Assembly: GCF_011386835.1 (NCBI RefSeq)
Contig: NC_088795.1
Location: 120,297,434-120,361,433 of the forward strand
Direction: 5' to 3'
DNA: 64,000 bases
Source: Chrysemys picta bellii
Taxonomy: Eukaryota; Chordata; Testudines; Emydidae
Shown in pieces: positions 33,110 to 43,989 of the stretch. The notes beneath the pieces were generated by a model. It was not told the DNA's origin. It worked only from the letters and a program-made list of their open reading frames with translations, and made no database searches. Positions within the stretch are counted from its first letter, which is position 1; each line of letters starts with the position of its first letter. The translations under genes were made by a program, and so were the position numbers.

Positions 33110-34824
33110 TCTCTGACCTGAGACTTAACTGAATAATGAAGTTGGAAAACTCTCAGTTTCCAGTTTTGCTGCTCCTTCACTTCCACCCTGGGCAAAAGGC
33201 CTCTTCTCTCCCAGTAAGGACAGACTCTGACGAAATGGCAGATGTCTCACCCTCTTTTCCTCTTCCTAGGAAACTTCTTGGCCCAGACTCCTCTGACATC
33301 TTTAAATCAGAGATCTTCACACACCCCTTTCCTGCACAATGGGGACTGAACCTCAGAAGATTTTTGTCTATATTTCAAATCTATTGAAGTCCACAACATG
33401 TCAAAGCATTTTATAACCTTCCAAATCTAGAATTAAATGTTTAGATTATTAAATCCCATACTAGTACTGATTAATTTCTGTAAGACACTATTACATTTTT
33501 ATAAAATGCCATTAGTTTCATCTGTATTATTATCATTATATTATAGTAGTACTGCAACCAGGCTGGGCCCTAGAACTTTTCCAGAAGACCCTGGCATGAG
33601 AAATGTAATAACAGAACCTTCCAAGTAAAAATCTCGAGGTAAGAGAAGAGGGTGCTAGTACTTACTGAGGTTACTAAATGAAAAACAAGCCTGAAATTCA
33701 ACAGTCTAAGTGCTAAGGCTGGTCATTTCATCCTAAAGCAAGAAAAATGTACTCTTGAAAGTTCTCCTGGCTTCCCTTCTTCTTGATTAAAAATGCCAGA
33801 CCACCACATAAGGCTACTAGAATTACTTTTTAGGTTGCTGAGTTCAGGACAAAACAAAATTATTATTCACTTTGGTCACCATTATATGTCATCAAAGTTA
33901 GTAAAAATGCAATGTCCCAAAATAAGTTGAAGGAGCAAAAATATGAGCATTAATACTTCAGTATAATACAGACAGACGGACAGAGGTGTTTAGTGTCACA
34001 AATTTTGTTTAAACAGCTTTTGTGTGCTCAAAGTGTACTTTAAAAAATCCCTCTGAGCATTTTAAAATACTCAGGTGTCCCAATATGCATTTTTACCATT
34101 TCAAATGCTAAGAGGGGAACATAACAAAGACGGACAAATATACTCTTAGGAATAGTGGAACGTTAAAAACTGATGGAGGCCAGAGAAGCTCATTATTCAA
34201 TTTACATAATTCAGTTCAATTTTAATCTTAGATTTGAGACCCACAAAACCTGTTCAAATATTCCTGGAGCTTTAGAATGGATATGACTGTATAATTAGTA
34301 TCTTTGAAAAAATACATTTTATTACAGAAATTATGAGTAAGATAGGCTTTGAAAAGAGAGGCCTACTGCTTCAACATTTTTGCCACGATCTCAAAAATTC
34401 ATACCAACAGCCAATGAATTATGTGTTTGAACCAGTTATTTTTTGTGTGCCTGTTTTAGATTATTATAAAATTCTCAAGGGAGAGATCATATGCACTTAT
34501 GCATTTATACAGCTCCAAGCACACAGCTGATGTTTACCTAATGATTCCATATGTTAATAAAATGATAACCAGAGATACAAGGACTGATTCTGATTTCACA
34601 CCAGTTTTACATGGACTTCAATATAGTTACTACTCCTCATTGACTCTGATGTAGGTCAATTCAGAATCAAGTCTTCAGTCTGTTTTTCCAAAGTGATGGT
34701 TATTAAAAGAATCTACCTGCTAGCACCACCAGTCTGGTCTTCACCTTGCTTGCTAGTGGGAAAGACATGTCATGTTTCCTAATGCCCAAAGTTACAAAGC
34801 AAGATCGTTAAGAGATGCACTTAC
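33110..34824. other. AFAP1 intron, unassigned
   Basis: No exon is seen. A small palindromic repeat at about 34583-34675 has 'gactgattctgatttcacac' facing 'gtcaattcagaatcaagtc' around a 'tggacttcaat' centre, of a type scattered through the window. Confidence 0.45.
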
Positions 34825-34939
34825 TCGATGCTGTGCGTTTCACACTTGACGCTGATTCAGATTTCTTCTGTTGGTTGTTTAAAATTCTTCCTTTTCCCAA
34901 GATCCCATTTGCAGTTGCAGGGCTTTTTTTGCCCTTAAA
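34825..34939 (-). CDS. AFAP1: AFAP1 exon, basic linker after PH2
   Basis: 115 bases, phase 0 in and one base out. It encodes [20 protein letters not shown] then [18 protein letters not shown]. In the short form this exon follows directly on 40743-40860 (...CINGS); in the long form the cassette 38867-39124 intervenes. The acceptor is 'caaacag' and the donor 'gtaagt'. Mammalian AFAP1 has LKGKKPP... at this site. Low complexity and rich in Lys/Ser, probably an exposed linker. Confidence 0.94.
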
Positions 34940-35746
34940 CTGTTTGAAAACAAAATATTTATGCAATGGTAACTATTGTTGTACAGCTGGTGCCATAGTA
35001 ACACTTTCACCAAGAGCAAAGCTTGAAAGAGTTGTTTAAAACTGCCTGCCTTCCAGGAGGCTGTTCATATGCTTAATTGATTCTGTTGGAAACAGTGCAT
35101 CCTTTAGAGACTGTATCATTGTGAATTGCCTATTCAGTAAGATTAGAGGCTGGCAGTCACTGGGAATTATGAGATTCTCCCTCTCTTCCTCTTCCATCTG
35201 TGACGGCATCACTGTTGCTAATTTGTTCAATTTTTATTTTAATTAAAACTGGCACATTTTAAGAATGATGCTCTAATGGAGCTAACTAGTCCTTTGTAAC
35301 AATTTTCTATTGCAAAGCCCTTTAAAAATATAGTAGGGATGCACATTATTTTCATACCCATCACAAGAAGCTGTAGAACCTTCAGCCTTGCCCACTCACA
35401 GTGAGGTACAATTTTAAACTGTTGCTTATGTATTACAGGTCCTCCTTAGGTGCATTTCCTAGGAATTGCATTGCTATAGTACATGGATGCCATTTCCAAA
35501 TTAAATAATTAAAACCACACAACTTCATCCACAAGGAGTTAATCAACTGATTCTCTCCTAGGGTACCTCCAACAAAGCAAACTCACTGAAAAAGGCAAAA
35601 TTAAGGTGTTTTTATTACCACACCCTTAAAGTGGCTAGACACAAGCTCTAGCTAACTACTAGACAAGATAAGAATATGTCACAGCCCCGGAGAACGCTCT
35701 GCTGCCAGCCTCTAGGAATGAAACCACACAGACAGACAACAAGAGC

Positions 35747-36019
35747 CAGCAGCGGCTCTAGGCACCAGCGCGCCAAGCACGTGCTGGGGCGGCAAGCCGC
35801 AGGGGGCACCCTGCCGGTCCCTGCAAGGGCGGCAGCCTTCGGCGGCTTGCCTGCAGGAGGTCCGCCGGTCCCGTGGATTGGGACCTGAAGCTGCGGGACC
35901 GGCGGACCTCCCGCAGGCATGCTGCCGAATCCGCGGGACCGTGGACCTCCCACAGGCACGCCGCCGAAGGCAGCCTGCTTGCCGTGCTTGGGGCGGCAAA
36001 AAAGCTAGAGCCGCCCCTG
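35747..36019. mobile_element. hAT MITE with perfect 8-bp TSD
   Basis: The left end 'cagcagcggctctagg' is mirrored by the right end 'ctagagccgcccctg'. Exact duplications acaagagc lie at 35739-35746 and 36020-36027. The GC-rich 273-base body carries the 'ttggggcggcaaaaaa' box shared with 12667-12826 and an internal inverted pair ('aggtccgccggtcccg' facing 'cgggaccggcggacct'). No protein is encoded; the open frames crossing it are compositional. Confidence 0.92.
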
Positions 36020-36059
36020 ACAAGAGCATTCTGGCCAATGACAAGTTCTGCAAAGTGCA

Positions 36060-36380
36060 ATAGGATAGCCAGGTCATAGGGCAGTTAGGGCTTTTGAGAT
36101 GATAATCAGCACCTTGGACTGTACCCAAAATAGGAACTAGAGCCAGTGCAGAGCACAGAACATAGTATTATGACATGGCAGTGGCCTGCCCTGTTTCAAT
36201 GGTGGTTGCTATATTCTGGACTAACTGAACCTTCCACGCAGTGTTAAAGGGCAGCCCCAAGTAGAATACATTGTTGCACTCTATCCGGGTGATGACAAAG
36301 CTATGGATAATCATGGCACTGGTCCCATCCGAAAGAAAAGACTGAAACTGAACCCCCTGCAAGATGTAGTGATAGGGATG
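36060..36380. mobile_element. LINE-derived repeat, class uncertain
   Basis: 'accttggactgtacccaaaa', 'gaactagagccagtgcagag', 'tctggactaactgaacctt' and 'gggcagccccaagtagaata' are boxes of a widespread sauropsid LINE 3' region (L2/CR1-like). I cannot place it in a family with certainty. Confidence 0.45.
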
Positions 36381-37178
36381 AAATTAACTTGTGCATCCTG
36401 GGTACAAAGGAATATAATCAGAGCCCAGTTCACATTTAGTAACTGTTTGTAAATGTGGGCTTTTAATAGCAACTACTGGACATTTATAGTAGGATATAGA
36501 AACAGTACAGTTGTGAGCTGTACCAGATAATTTCGCTGAATGGTATGCAAAGACATAGTCCCTGTCTCTTCACAGAACATTTTCTTCATGCCATACTATA
36601 GAATATTTCCTTATGTGGTCAAGTTCCTAATTTCGTATTTATTGCTACTCCTTGTCGCAACCTGAGCACCAGGTTGCAAATAGAATCCGACAAGCAAGTT
36701 ATTTATGGTTCGTTTCTGTCATCCTCACTCAGGCTGAGTAGCTCCTTAACCGACCAAGAAGCCCCACTGAATTCAACAGGGCCATGCCCAGCGTAAGATA
36801 CTGTACTTGAAGGGAGTAAGGGTGGCAGAATCTGGCACTTAATTACTGGAGAGCAGTTTGCAATACTGGCTAGCTGCCAGGAGAGCATGTGGGTTTCCTG
36901 TTGCAGGTGTGCATGACTGAACACAGGGTCAGAATTATCCTTTTCTTTCTCACTTGTTTTTTCCATTAAAGAAAACTGACGTACATTTTATGCTGCTTCT
37001 GTCATTTTATCCGACTCTTGAAACATGATCTAATTTTTCAGAGCAGTATTGCAGAATAATTAATTACAAGACACTCAGTCAAAATAGCAGCTTCTTCACT
37101 AGACATGCAAACTGACTGGCTAAACCAAGGTCATAGTACTAAAAACATCCCTATAATTTTCTTTTAACTGGTCAGCTA

Positions 37179-37420
37179 GATGAGGTCTACACTAGAAATT
37201 TTTGATGGCATAGCAATGTTGGTTAGGGACATGATTTCATTTGCAACCTTTCTAAATTGGTAAAAGCCCCAATTATAAAGGCAAAAAAAGTCCTTTTTCC
37301 AGTGTATTTTGCAACAACACACTTTTGCCAGCATAAACTGAGTCTACAGTAGGAGTGTTTCCCATTATAGCTGTTCTGGTAAACCCTTTCTAATGTAGTC
37401 TAGGCCCAGGTATTCCTAAA
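37179..37420. mobile_element. MITE with TCTACACTAGAAA-type ends
   Basis: The left end 'gaggtctacactagaaattt' faces the right end 'tttctaatgtagtctaggcc' as imperfect terminal inverted repeats. Internal complementary 'tttgccagc'/'ggcaaaa' boxes are of the kind seen in turtle MITEs. It lies in the intron between the exons at 38867-39124 and 34825-34939. Confidence 0.55.
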
Positions 37421-38866
37421 ATGACTGAATAGGGATTTGTGAACCTTAGAGTGAAATTCACCCTTATACCAAAGGCTGGCAAAAGATCTAGACAAGTGCC
37501 ACTTAAACTATCTTTTGAACTCTATTTTGAAGGCTTAAGTGTGACCTAAATGGTGCATAGCTTTTGTACTGACCCTCTGCAAAGGGGTGAATGTCTTTAC
37601 TACTTATTAAATAAAGGATTCAACTCCTCTATAAAAGGTAGAGAATTGGCCTCCCTGCACATACAAACAGCATGAATGTAGGAAGCTTGGATCTAAAAGT
37701 CAAGTATAATTTTTTTAAATTAGAAAGAGAAAAATATGGTTTTGGTTGAAGCATACAGTGATGCTTATGTTATTTCAAACACTTTTCCCTTTGCAATACA
37801 ATGAATAAAGGTTCTCTGTTAAATCTTTTATATCTAAAAGCCACTGCATGTGATTCTTGTACAAAGGTTCATTTGTTCACACACCTGTACCCGCACATAT
37901 GTTCCTTACAGTACATATTCTGTTTATTTGTTTCTAGATGCTTTTGAAATATACCAATAATAAAGTCTGAACTGGTGGTGCAGAGAGTAACCTACTACTG
38001 CACTCTATTTTAATCCGAGAAACGATGGGCCTAAACCAACAACCCTGAACTTTGCTGCTCGGGCCCATCTCTGGTTCTAACATTAGATTCGTAGCTTTGT
38101 ATGCATAATTAGACCAAACTAATGGTCAGGTAAGTAATACATATTATTTCAGATGCATCAAACAAGTAAAAGACTACCTTCATTTTACTAGTCTCTTTAA
38201 ATTAGGCTAATAACCTGATTGAGAATTGCATGCATTGTCCTTCGCAATGGATTCAGATATGGTAACATAGCTTATGACTGTGAACAGGGAATCTTAGATT
38301 TCTCCAGGGAAGAAAGCAACAGGGCAGACAGTTAAATGTAGTTGCACTGTATGTTTCAGTAAACTAGTACCACACTTAATACTAAAATGCCAAGTATTTT
38401 ATCTAATAAAAACAAATCATTTAGGGGGCCAAAGTTTCAAAGGATGGTGCACAGAAATATGCACATGCAACTGTTGCACATTCTAGCCCCTGAAATATTT
38501 ATATGTAATATTTTCTGTTACAGTGGCAAGCTGTGCTGAAACCCCCAATAGGAAATATGCTGAAGCCAACTTAAAACCAGAGGAAGGTCTGCCGTTATAT
38601 GGCTAAATTTTGTTTGGAAAGTTATGCCTATTGATTGTCTTGGCTCTAGGTACAGCACCAAGAACATGCTAAGCAGACATTTGATGGACAAACAGGAAGA
38701 CAGCACCTCTAGTTCAGAATTTACAATCTAGGTGAAACTCTTTTACTTGTAGTGGGCCCATTTAAGTTGCAAGCATTCTAGTGTTAAAACCAGGCCAGTG
38801 AAATAGTCCCAGATACAAACAGAATTGTGGTAAAAGGCTTTGTTACAGTATTAAACATTGTAGTAC
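37421..38866. other. AFAP1 intron, nothing recognised
   Basis: AT-rich, apparently single-copy sequence downstream (in transcript sense) of the cassette exon. No known splice enhancer could be assigned by eye. Confidence 0.35.
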
Positions 38867-39124
38867 CTGAGAGCCAGATCCCCTCCCCACAGCAGAGGTG
38901 TTAGTGACAGACTGAGCAGAGGACAGATTGGATGAGACAGGGCTTTTGTAATGGTTAGAAGAGAGTTTGTCAGTAGATAACCTATTGGCTTTTCTGTCAG
39001 CAGGTGGATAGCGTGCAAAGATTTTCGGAGACGGCAAGTTATCGTACAGGCCTGCGTTATCATAAAGCACTTCTTCTCCCATGTTTCTGCTACGAGAAGT
39101 AGGAAAGCCATCTTCAAGTTCCCA
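38867..39124 (-). CDS. AFAP1: AFAP1 cassette exon (AFAP-120 brain-form insert)
   Basis: 258 bases, exactly 86 codons, phase 0 at both ends, so including or skipping it keeps the frame. It starts WELEDGFPTSRSRNMGEEVL, continues 'YDNAGLYDNLPSPKIFARYP' and ends in a Ser-rich tail '...SAVGRGSGSQ'. The acceptor is preceded by a CA-rich tract ('tgtgtgttgcag') and the donor is gtacta. AFAP-120, the brain form, carries an extra internal segment of this size, which mammals also retain. Tyrosines in 'VLYDNAGLYDNL' look like kinase/SH2-type sites (inference). Confidence 0.9.
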
Positions 39125-40742
39125 CTGCAACACACACACTTTTGCTGTTAGTAAACAAAACATCATGCAGAACCTATGCAAAATTAAAGCATAAGCAGGT
39201 TATTTAGAATCATTAAAACCGTTTGAGTTTAGCAAGATTTTCCTGACATTTGAGTCAAACCGGTCTAGAAAGACATGGGTAGCTATGGCATGTTCGGATG
39301 ACTGGGGAAAAGAGAGGATTGTGTTACCTATTTCATAACCTGAATTTTCTTGTTTTTTCTATTAAGCAGAGAAAAAGGGACTGTGATGTTACGCCTTATA
39401 CTATTACTTGATTATTATTATTATTTTCCATTTAGTAATTCTGAGAAAGAAGGTGCTACAGTGCAGATGTTGATAATTACTTCCTTGTATAAGATAGGAC
39501 AGTAGAGGGGTACTCCTGGGTAACGTAGATGAATCTTCAGGAAAATCTCTAGGACATTATTTTGCTAAACCTGGCTTGGTAGTACAGATTTTCAGACCTG
39601 GCAACTATCAAAAGCTGTGAGGTTTTTCTTGAGGCCATGTGTCTTTTCAGGAACTATCAGCTGCTTGTGCACTAGCATTGTATTTTATTGGTTGGAAAAG
39701 TATTACTTAGCTAAATAAATATCTAAAATAGCTCCAAGCCATTTCCTCTTTCCATAAAAATGGAAAACTCAATAACACTCATCCAGTGATTCATTCATTT
39801 AATCTTAAAAGAAGCCGTGGGTCTGCATGCCCAAGATCCTTCCTTAATCCACCCTGTCTGCCCTCCTCAGATACAGTCCCAAGCACACCCAAAAACTACA
39901 CCTGCATCCCACTCACCAAACACTTCGGTGTATCCTACTCCCCTACTCCTCTGACATGTCATGACATGAGAGAAGATTGCACTTGTTTGTGACAGCTTAT
40001 GCCTTGAATTTCTGTACATTTCTCTCAATTTTCAGCCTAAGGTCTCAAATCTGCCTTTAAGACAACGCCCAAATTAGGAACTATGCTGAGCTGCAGCACC
40101 CCCAAACAAATGTTTAGAGACCACGTGCCACTGTGTGCAAATATGCACTCTCCCCCCCCCCCCCCAACACTCCTACACAGGACCAGCTCTGCAGGCTAAT
40201 TCAGAGGGTGGGGTGGGATCACGGCCTTGCCCTCAGCCTGCTCTCTTTGGGATGAATAGCACAACTGTCAGTGGAAGCCCCGCCTTGGAGATGGATAGCC
40301 CCACCGTCAGCTGTTCCCTGGGTAGTGCCATATTCCTGCAAGGGAGCACAGAGTGAGGTCTGACGGCTTGTTGCACTTTCTTCACAACTTACAACACCCA
40401 ACACAGGGCCTGGCACAATCAAGCCCTGAGTTTTGCCTTGGTCTAATGAATGTTTCTTTTAAATTCAAGGATTTTATTAATGGATTTGGCACAAACTGAT
40501 CAACAGGCAGCTGTTTGTATAAATATATGCTGGCTCATGAACAAGTTAATTTAAACAATATGTCCCACTCCCCCAAAAGTCTCCAGATGAGGGAGAGGTT
40601 TTGTGGTTCCTGATTATAAAGAGTAGAAAACTTGAGTTCATTTGGAATCTGCCCAATAGCGCTCAATGAGGTAATACAGTTTTCAGGTGTCCTTGTGTTC
40701 AACACATATAAGCCATTTGCACTGTAAAAATTAAATTCTTAC
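39125..40742. other. AFAP1 intron before the cassette exon
   Basis: No exon is visible. It contains an ATT microsatellite (about 39405-39425) and a 14-base C run (40152-40165). Otherwise unassigned. Confidence 0.4.
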
Positions 40743-40860
40743 CGATCCATTTATGCAGGGAACATCATCATAATGAAGTGCCATTCCACTGGGACATGCG
40801 TAGCCATTGGCAGTGCTTCCCCGATATGGATTAGTAGATATAACACGTCTGTTCATAAAA
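40743..40860 (-). CDS. AFAP1: AFAP1 exon, after PH2
   Basis: 118 bases. The first base completes Cys, then [39 protein letters not shown]. It leaves in phase 0, the point where the cassette exon can join. The acceptor is 'tttacatag' and the donor 'gtaaga'. The [11 protein letters not shown] end is a strong AFAP1 signature. Confidence 0.95.
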
Positions 40861-41224
40861 CTATGTAAAACAAAAAACACCACTTGATGCTTAGTCTTCA
40901 TGATGATTCAATGGTGCTACACCCACATTTGATTATCTGCCCGTTCTGGAAGCACATAGTTTTCCTCCTTCTGCAACCTCCATGAAAGAAAAATAAAGCT
41001 CTGTATTTTACTCAGATCTGGCTGCTAACATCCAATATCGCAACATATGTTTCTGTACCATAATCATAAGAGAAAGTGTAGGACTGTGTGAAAGCCAGGA
41101 TGGAAACAGCTATAGCTGTTCTATCGTGTTACATGTGAATCTGCTGATAGAAACCAATTTGCCAGACCTCAATAAAAATTTCCGCCTTGTCTTTATAGGA
41201 TAGAATGAGGAAGGTGTGCATGCA

Positions 41225-41228
<4 letters not shown>

Positions 41229-41256
<28 letters not shown>
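41229..41256. repeat. 28-base poly-G run
   Basis: An uninterrupted run of 28 G on the plus strand, continuing into a G-rich 'aaggagggggaggggaag'. It lies in the intron between the exons at 40743-40860 and 50384-50529. The length is prone to sequencing error. Confidence 0.9.
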
Positions 41257-41829
41257 AAGGAGGGGGAGGGGAAGTGACCCAAGACTTTACTACAATCATT
41301 TTAAGAACTGGAGCAAACCAAGGTCCAAATCCTGCAAAATGCTGTGTGTGGGGAACCGTGAGCTGATCAAAATTTTTCAAAATGATTTTTTCTTCCGGCA
41401 AAAGACAGCATATATTAGAAAACCAACATTTTTGTGACAACTTTTAGGTTCCAATCCCTTTTTTCAGTTATATGAAAACTTTTCTTAGAATCTTTTGAAA
41501 TGGTTTGTGCATGTTTTCAAATTATTTTTATTTTTGGTTTGCTGCTGTGTAACTTTTGATTGGGGACCGATTGTGACATGTTGTCATGTTCTCCGGACTC
41601 CTTGCCTGGATGAGCATGCGCTCCAACTGTCTCTCACACAGGCATGTGAAAACTCTGAAATTGAAACTTTTTTTATAGTTTTGAATGGTTTTAATTTAAA
41701 AAAAAAGGAACAATTTTGATCCAGCTCTTGTGGGATCCTCACTGACTTCAGTGAGGTTCCTTGTGGTAACAAAGGTCTATCCATGTGGAGCAACTTGCAG
41801 ATTTGGGCCCCAAGTAGCAATAAATAAGA

Positions 41830-42126
41830 GTTACCTACCTTTCGTAACTGTTGTTCTTCGAGCTGTGTTGCTCATGTCCATTCCATGCTAGGTGTGTGCG
41901 CGCCCACGTGCATAGTTGTCGGAGAGTTTTGCCTTAGCGGTATCCATAGGGTCGACTGTGGCACCCCTTTGACTGCCGCGCTCATGCAGCGGAATATCAG
42001 GTGCCACCACCCTATGCCTCTTGGTTTCTTCTTGCTGGCAATTCCAACAGAGGGGCAGGAAGGCGGATAATGGAATGGACATGAGCAACACATCTTGAAA
42101 AACAACAGTTACAAAAGGTAGGTAAC
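41830..42126. repeat. DIRS low-coordinate terminal repeat with inner inverted pair
   Basis: 41830-41887 ('gttacctacctttcgtaact') is repeated in inverted form at 42071-42126, about 57 bases with only a few differences. So this terminus folds back on itself and also pairs with the far terminus at about 45640-45811. Such extra complementary blocks are a DIRS hallmark. Confidence 0.8.
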
Positions 42127-42258
42127 CGCTTTTTCTTCTTCGAGTGCTTGCTCATGTCGATTCCATTCTAGGTGACTCACAAGCAGTATCCCTGGAGGTG
42201 GGCTGGACGTTTACAGACGTGCGGCTTGTAATACCGTTCTACTGAAGCCAGCGTTGTC

Positions 42259-43399
42259 TCAGGTTTGGTGGGTAAGCGCAGAGTGAGACATGAATATATG
42301 AATGGATGACCAGGTGGCAGCCCTGCAGATATCAGGAATTGACACATGGGCCAGGAAGGGCACCGCCAAAGTTTGCGCTCTAGTTGAGTGGGCGTTTACA
42401 AACGCTGGTGGAGGCACCTTCGCCTGATCATAGCAAAAACGGATGCAGGCAGTGATCCAAGATGAGATTCTCTGGGTGGACACTGGACAACCTTTCATCA
42501 TATCTGCCACTGTGATGAACAATTGTGTCGACTTGCGAAATGGCTCAGTCCTCTCAATGTAGAAGGCTAGCGCTCTCCTGACGTCCAGGGAGTGCAACCT
42601 ATGGTTTTCCTCAGACTTATGAGGCTTTGGGAAGAAGACTGACAAAAATATGGTCCGGCTTGTGTGAAATTGCAAAACCACCTTGGGCAGGAAAGCCGGA
42701 TGCAGCCGCAGCTGGACCTTGTCCTTTAAGAAAACTGCATAGGGCAGCTCTGAGGTAAGTGCCCTAATCTCGGAGACACTGTGGGCAGAAGTTATTACCA
42801 CCAGGAATGACACCTTCCAGGAGAGCAGAAGAGGGGAACAGGACGCCAAGGGCTTGAAGCAAGCTTTCATGAGCCACGCGAGCACCAGATTCAGGTCCCA
42901 CAGAGGGACTGGGTCCCAGACCTGGGGTTAGAGTCGCTACAGATCTTTCAAGAACCGGACTGTCATGTTATAAGTGAAGACCAACCTGCCCTGGGAAGAG
43001 GATGAAAGGCTGATATGGTGGCCAAGTGGATCTTAATTGATGAAAGGGACAAGCCTTGGAGCTTGAGATGCATAAGGTACTCCAAGAAGGACTGCAGGCC
43101 TGCTTGGGCCTAACCCCTTGGGCCGAGGCCCAACACGAGAATCGTCTCTATTTGGCCTGGTAGGTCTCCCTAGTGGACAGCTTTCTACTAACCAGTGGGA
43201 CCTGCAGGACGCAGGCTGAGCACTCCTGCTCGTCAGCAGTTAACCATGCAGCAACCAAGCTGTTGGGTGCAGCACTGCCAGGTTCAGGTGCAGCAGCCTG
43301 CTGTGATTCTGGGACAAGAGATCCAGTCAGAGGGGCAGCTGCATCGGGGTCGTCACCGACAGGTCCATTAGTGTACTGAACCAGTGTTGGCGTGGCCAA
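42259..43399 (-). pseudogene. DIRS tyrosine recombinase remnant
   Basis: The N-terminal 'RKLSTRETYQAK' (43190-43150) is followed by a frameshifted stretch including 'LVFTYNMTVRFLKDL'. An open frame then runs 42885-42259: 'WKVSFLVVITSAHSVSEIRA' carries the box I arginine, 'HSLDVRRALAFYIERTEPFR' follows, and 'VNAHSTRAQTLA' holds the H-x-x-R of box II. Near the end 'ATWSSIHIFMSHSALTHQT' lines up with the segment that holds the nucleophilic tyrosine, here apparently Ser (inference from family memory). Frameshifts plus loss of that residue make it inactive. Confidence 0.8.
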
Positions 43400-43985
43400 G
43401 CCGGGGCTATCAGGATAACTTTAGCCTTGTCCTGCTTGATCTTCATGAGGACTCTGTGAAGCAATGGCATTGGTGGGAAAGCATACAGAGCCTCCGACCA
43501 TAGAAGTAGGAAGGTGTCCGACAAGGAGTCCCTGTCGACCCCCCAAAACGAGCAAACAGGTGACATTTCCTGTTCTGGTGAGTCACGAACAAGTCCACCT
43601 GGGGAGATCCCCACTTTCGGAAGATCCCATTGACCACCTCGGGGTGGAGTGACCATTCATGATGAGATGAGAAGGCTCTGCTGAGGCGATCTGGCAATAC
43701 GTTCCTGGTTCAGGGAGGTGCGCTGCCATGAGATGAGTAGCATGCTGCACACAGAAATCCCAGAGCTGGAGGGCTTCCTGGCAGAGGGCTGATGACCTGG
43801 CTCTGCCCTGCTTGTTGATATAAAACATTGTGGCGCTGTTGTCCGTCAGGACTTGAATGACTTTGCTTTGCAAACTGCCCTGAGATACCTGACATTTATG
43901 TGGAGGAAGTGGCTGACCCCCCGACCAGCAACCTTGTATACTGAGCTCGCCCAGGTGGGCTCCCCAGCCCAGGTCTGGGGTGTTG
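43400..43985 (-). pseudogene. DIRS RNase H region remnant
   Basis: The minus strand reads 'VIQVLTDNSATMFYINKQGR', then 'ALCQEALQLWDFCVQHA'. In shifted frames follow 'EWSLHPEVVNGIFRKWGSPQ', 'VDLFVTHQNRKCHLFARFGG' and 'AKVILIAPAWPRQHWFSTLM'. This is the RNase H and following conserved block of DIRS pol (the DN/N-hq-like Asp is retained in LTDNSAT). The upstream RT palm motifs are absent: the sequence passes from gag-like to RNase H at about 43985-44000. Confidence 0.8.
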
Positions 43986-43989
43986 GAAA

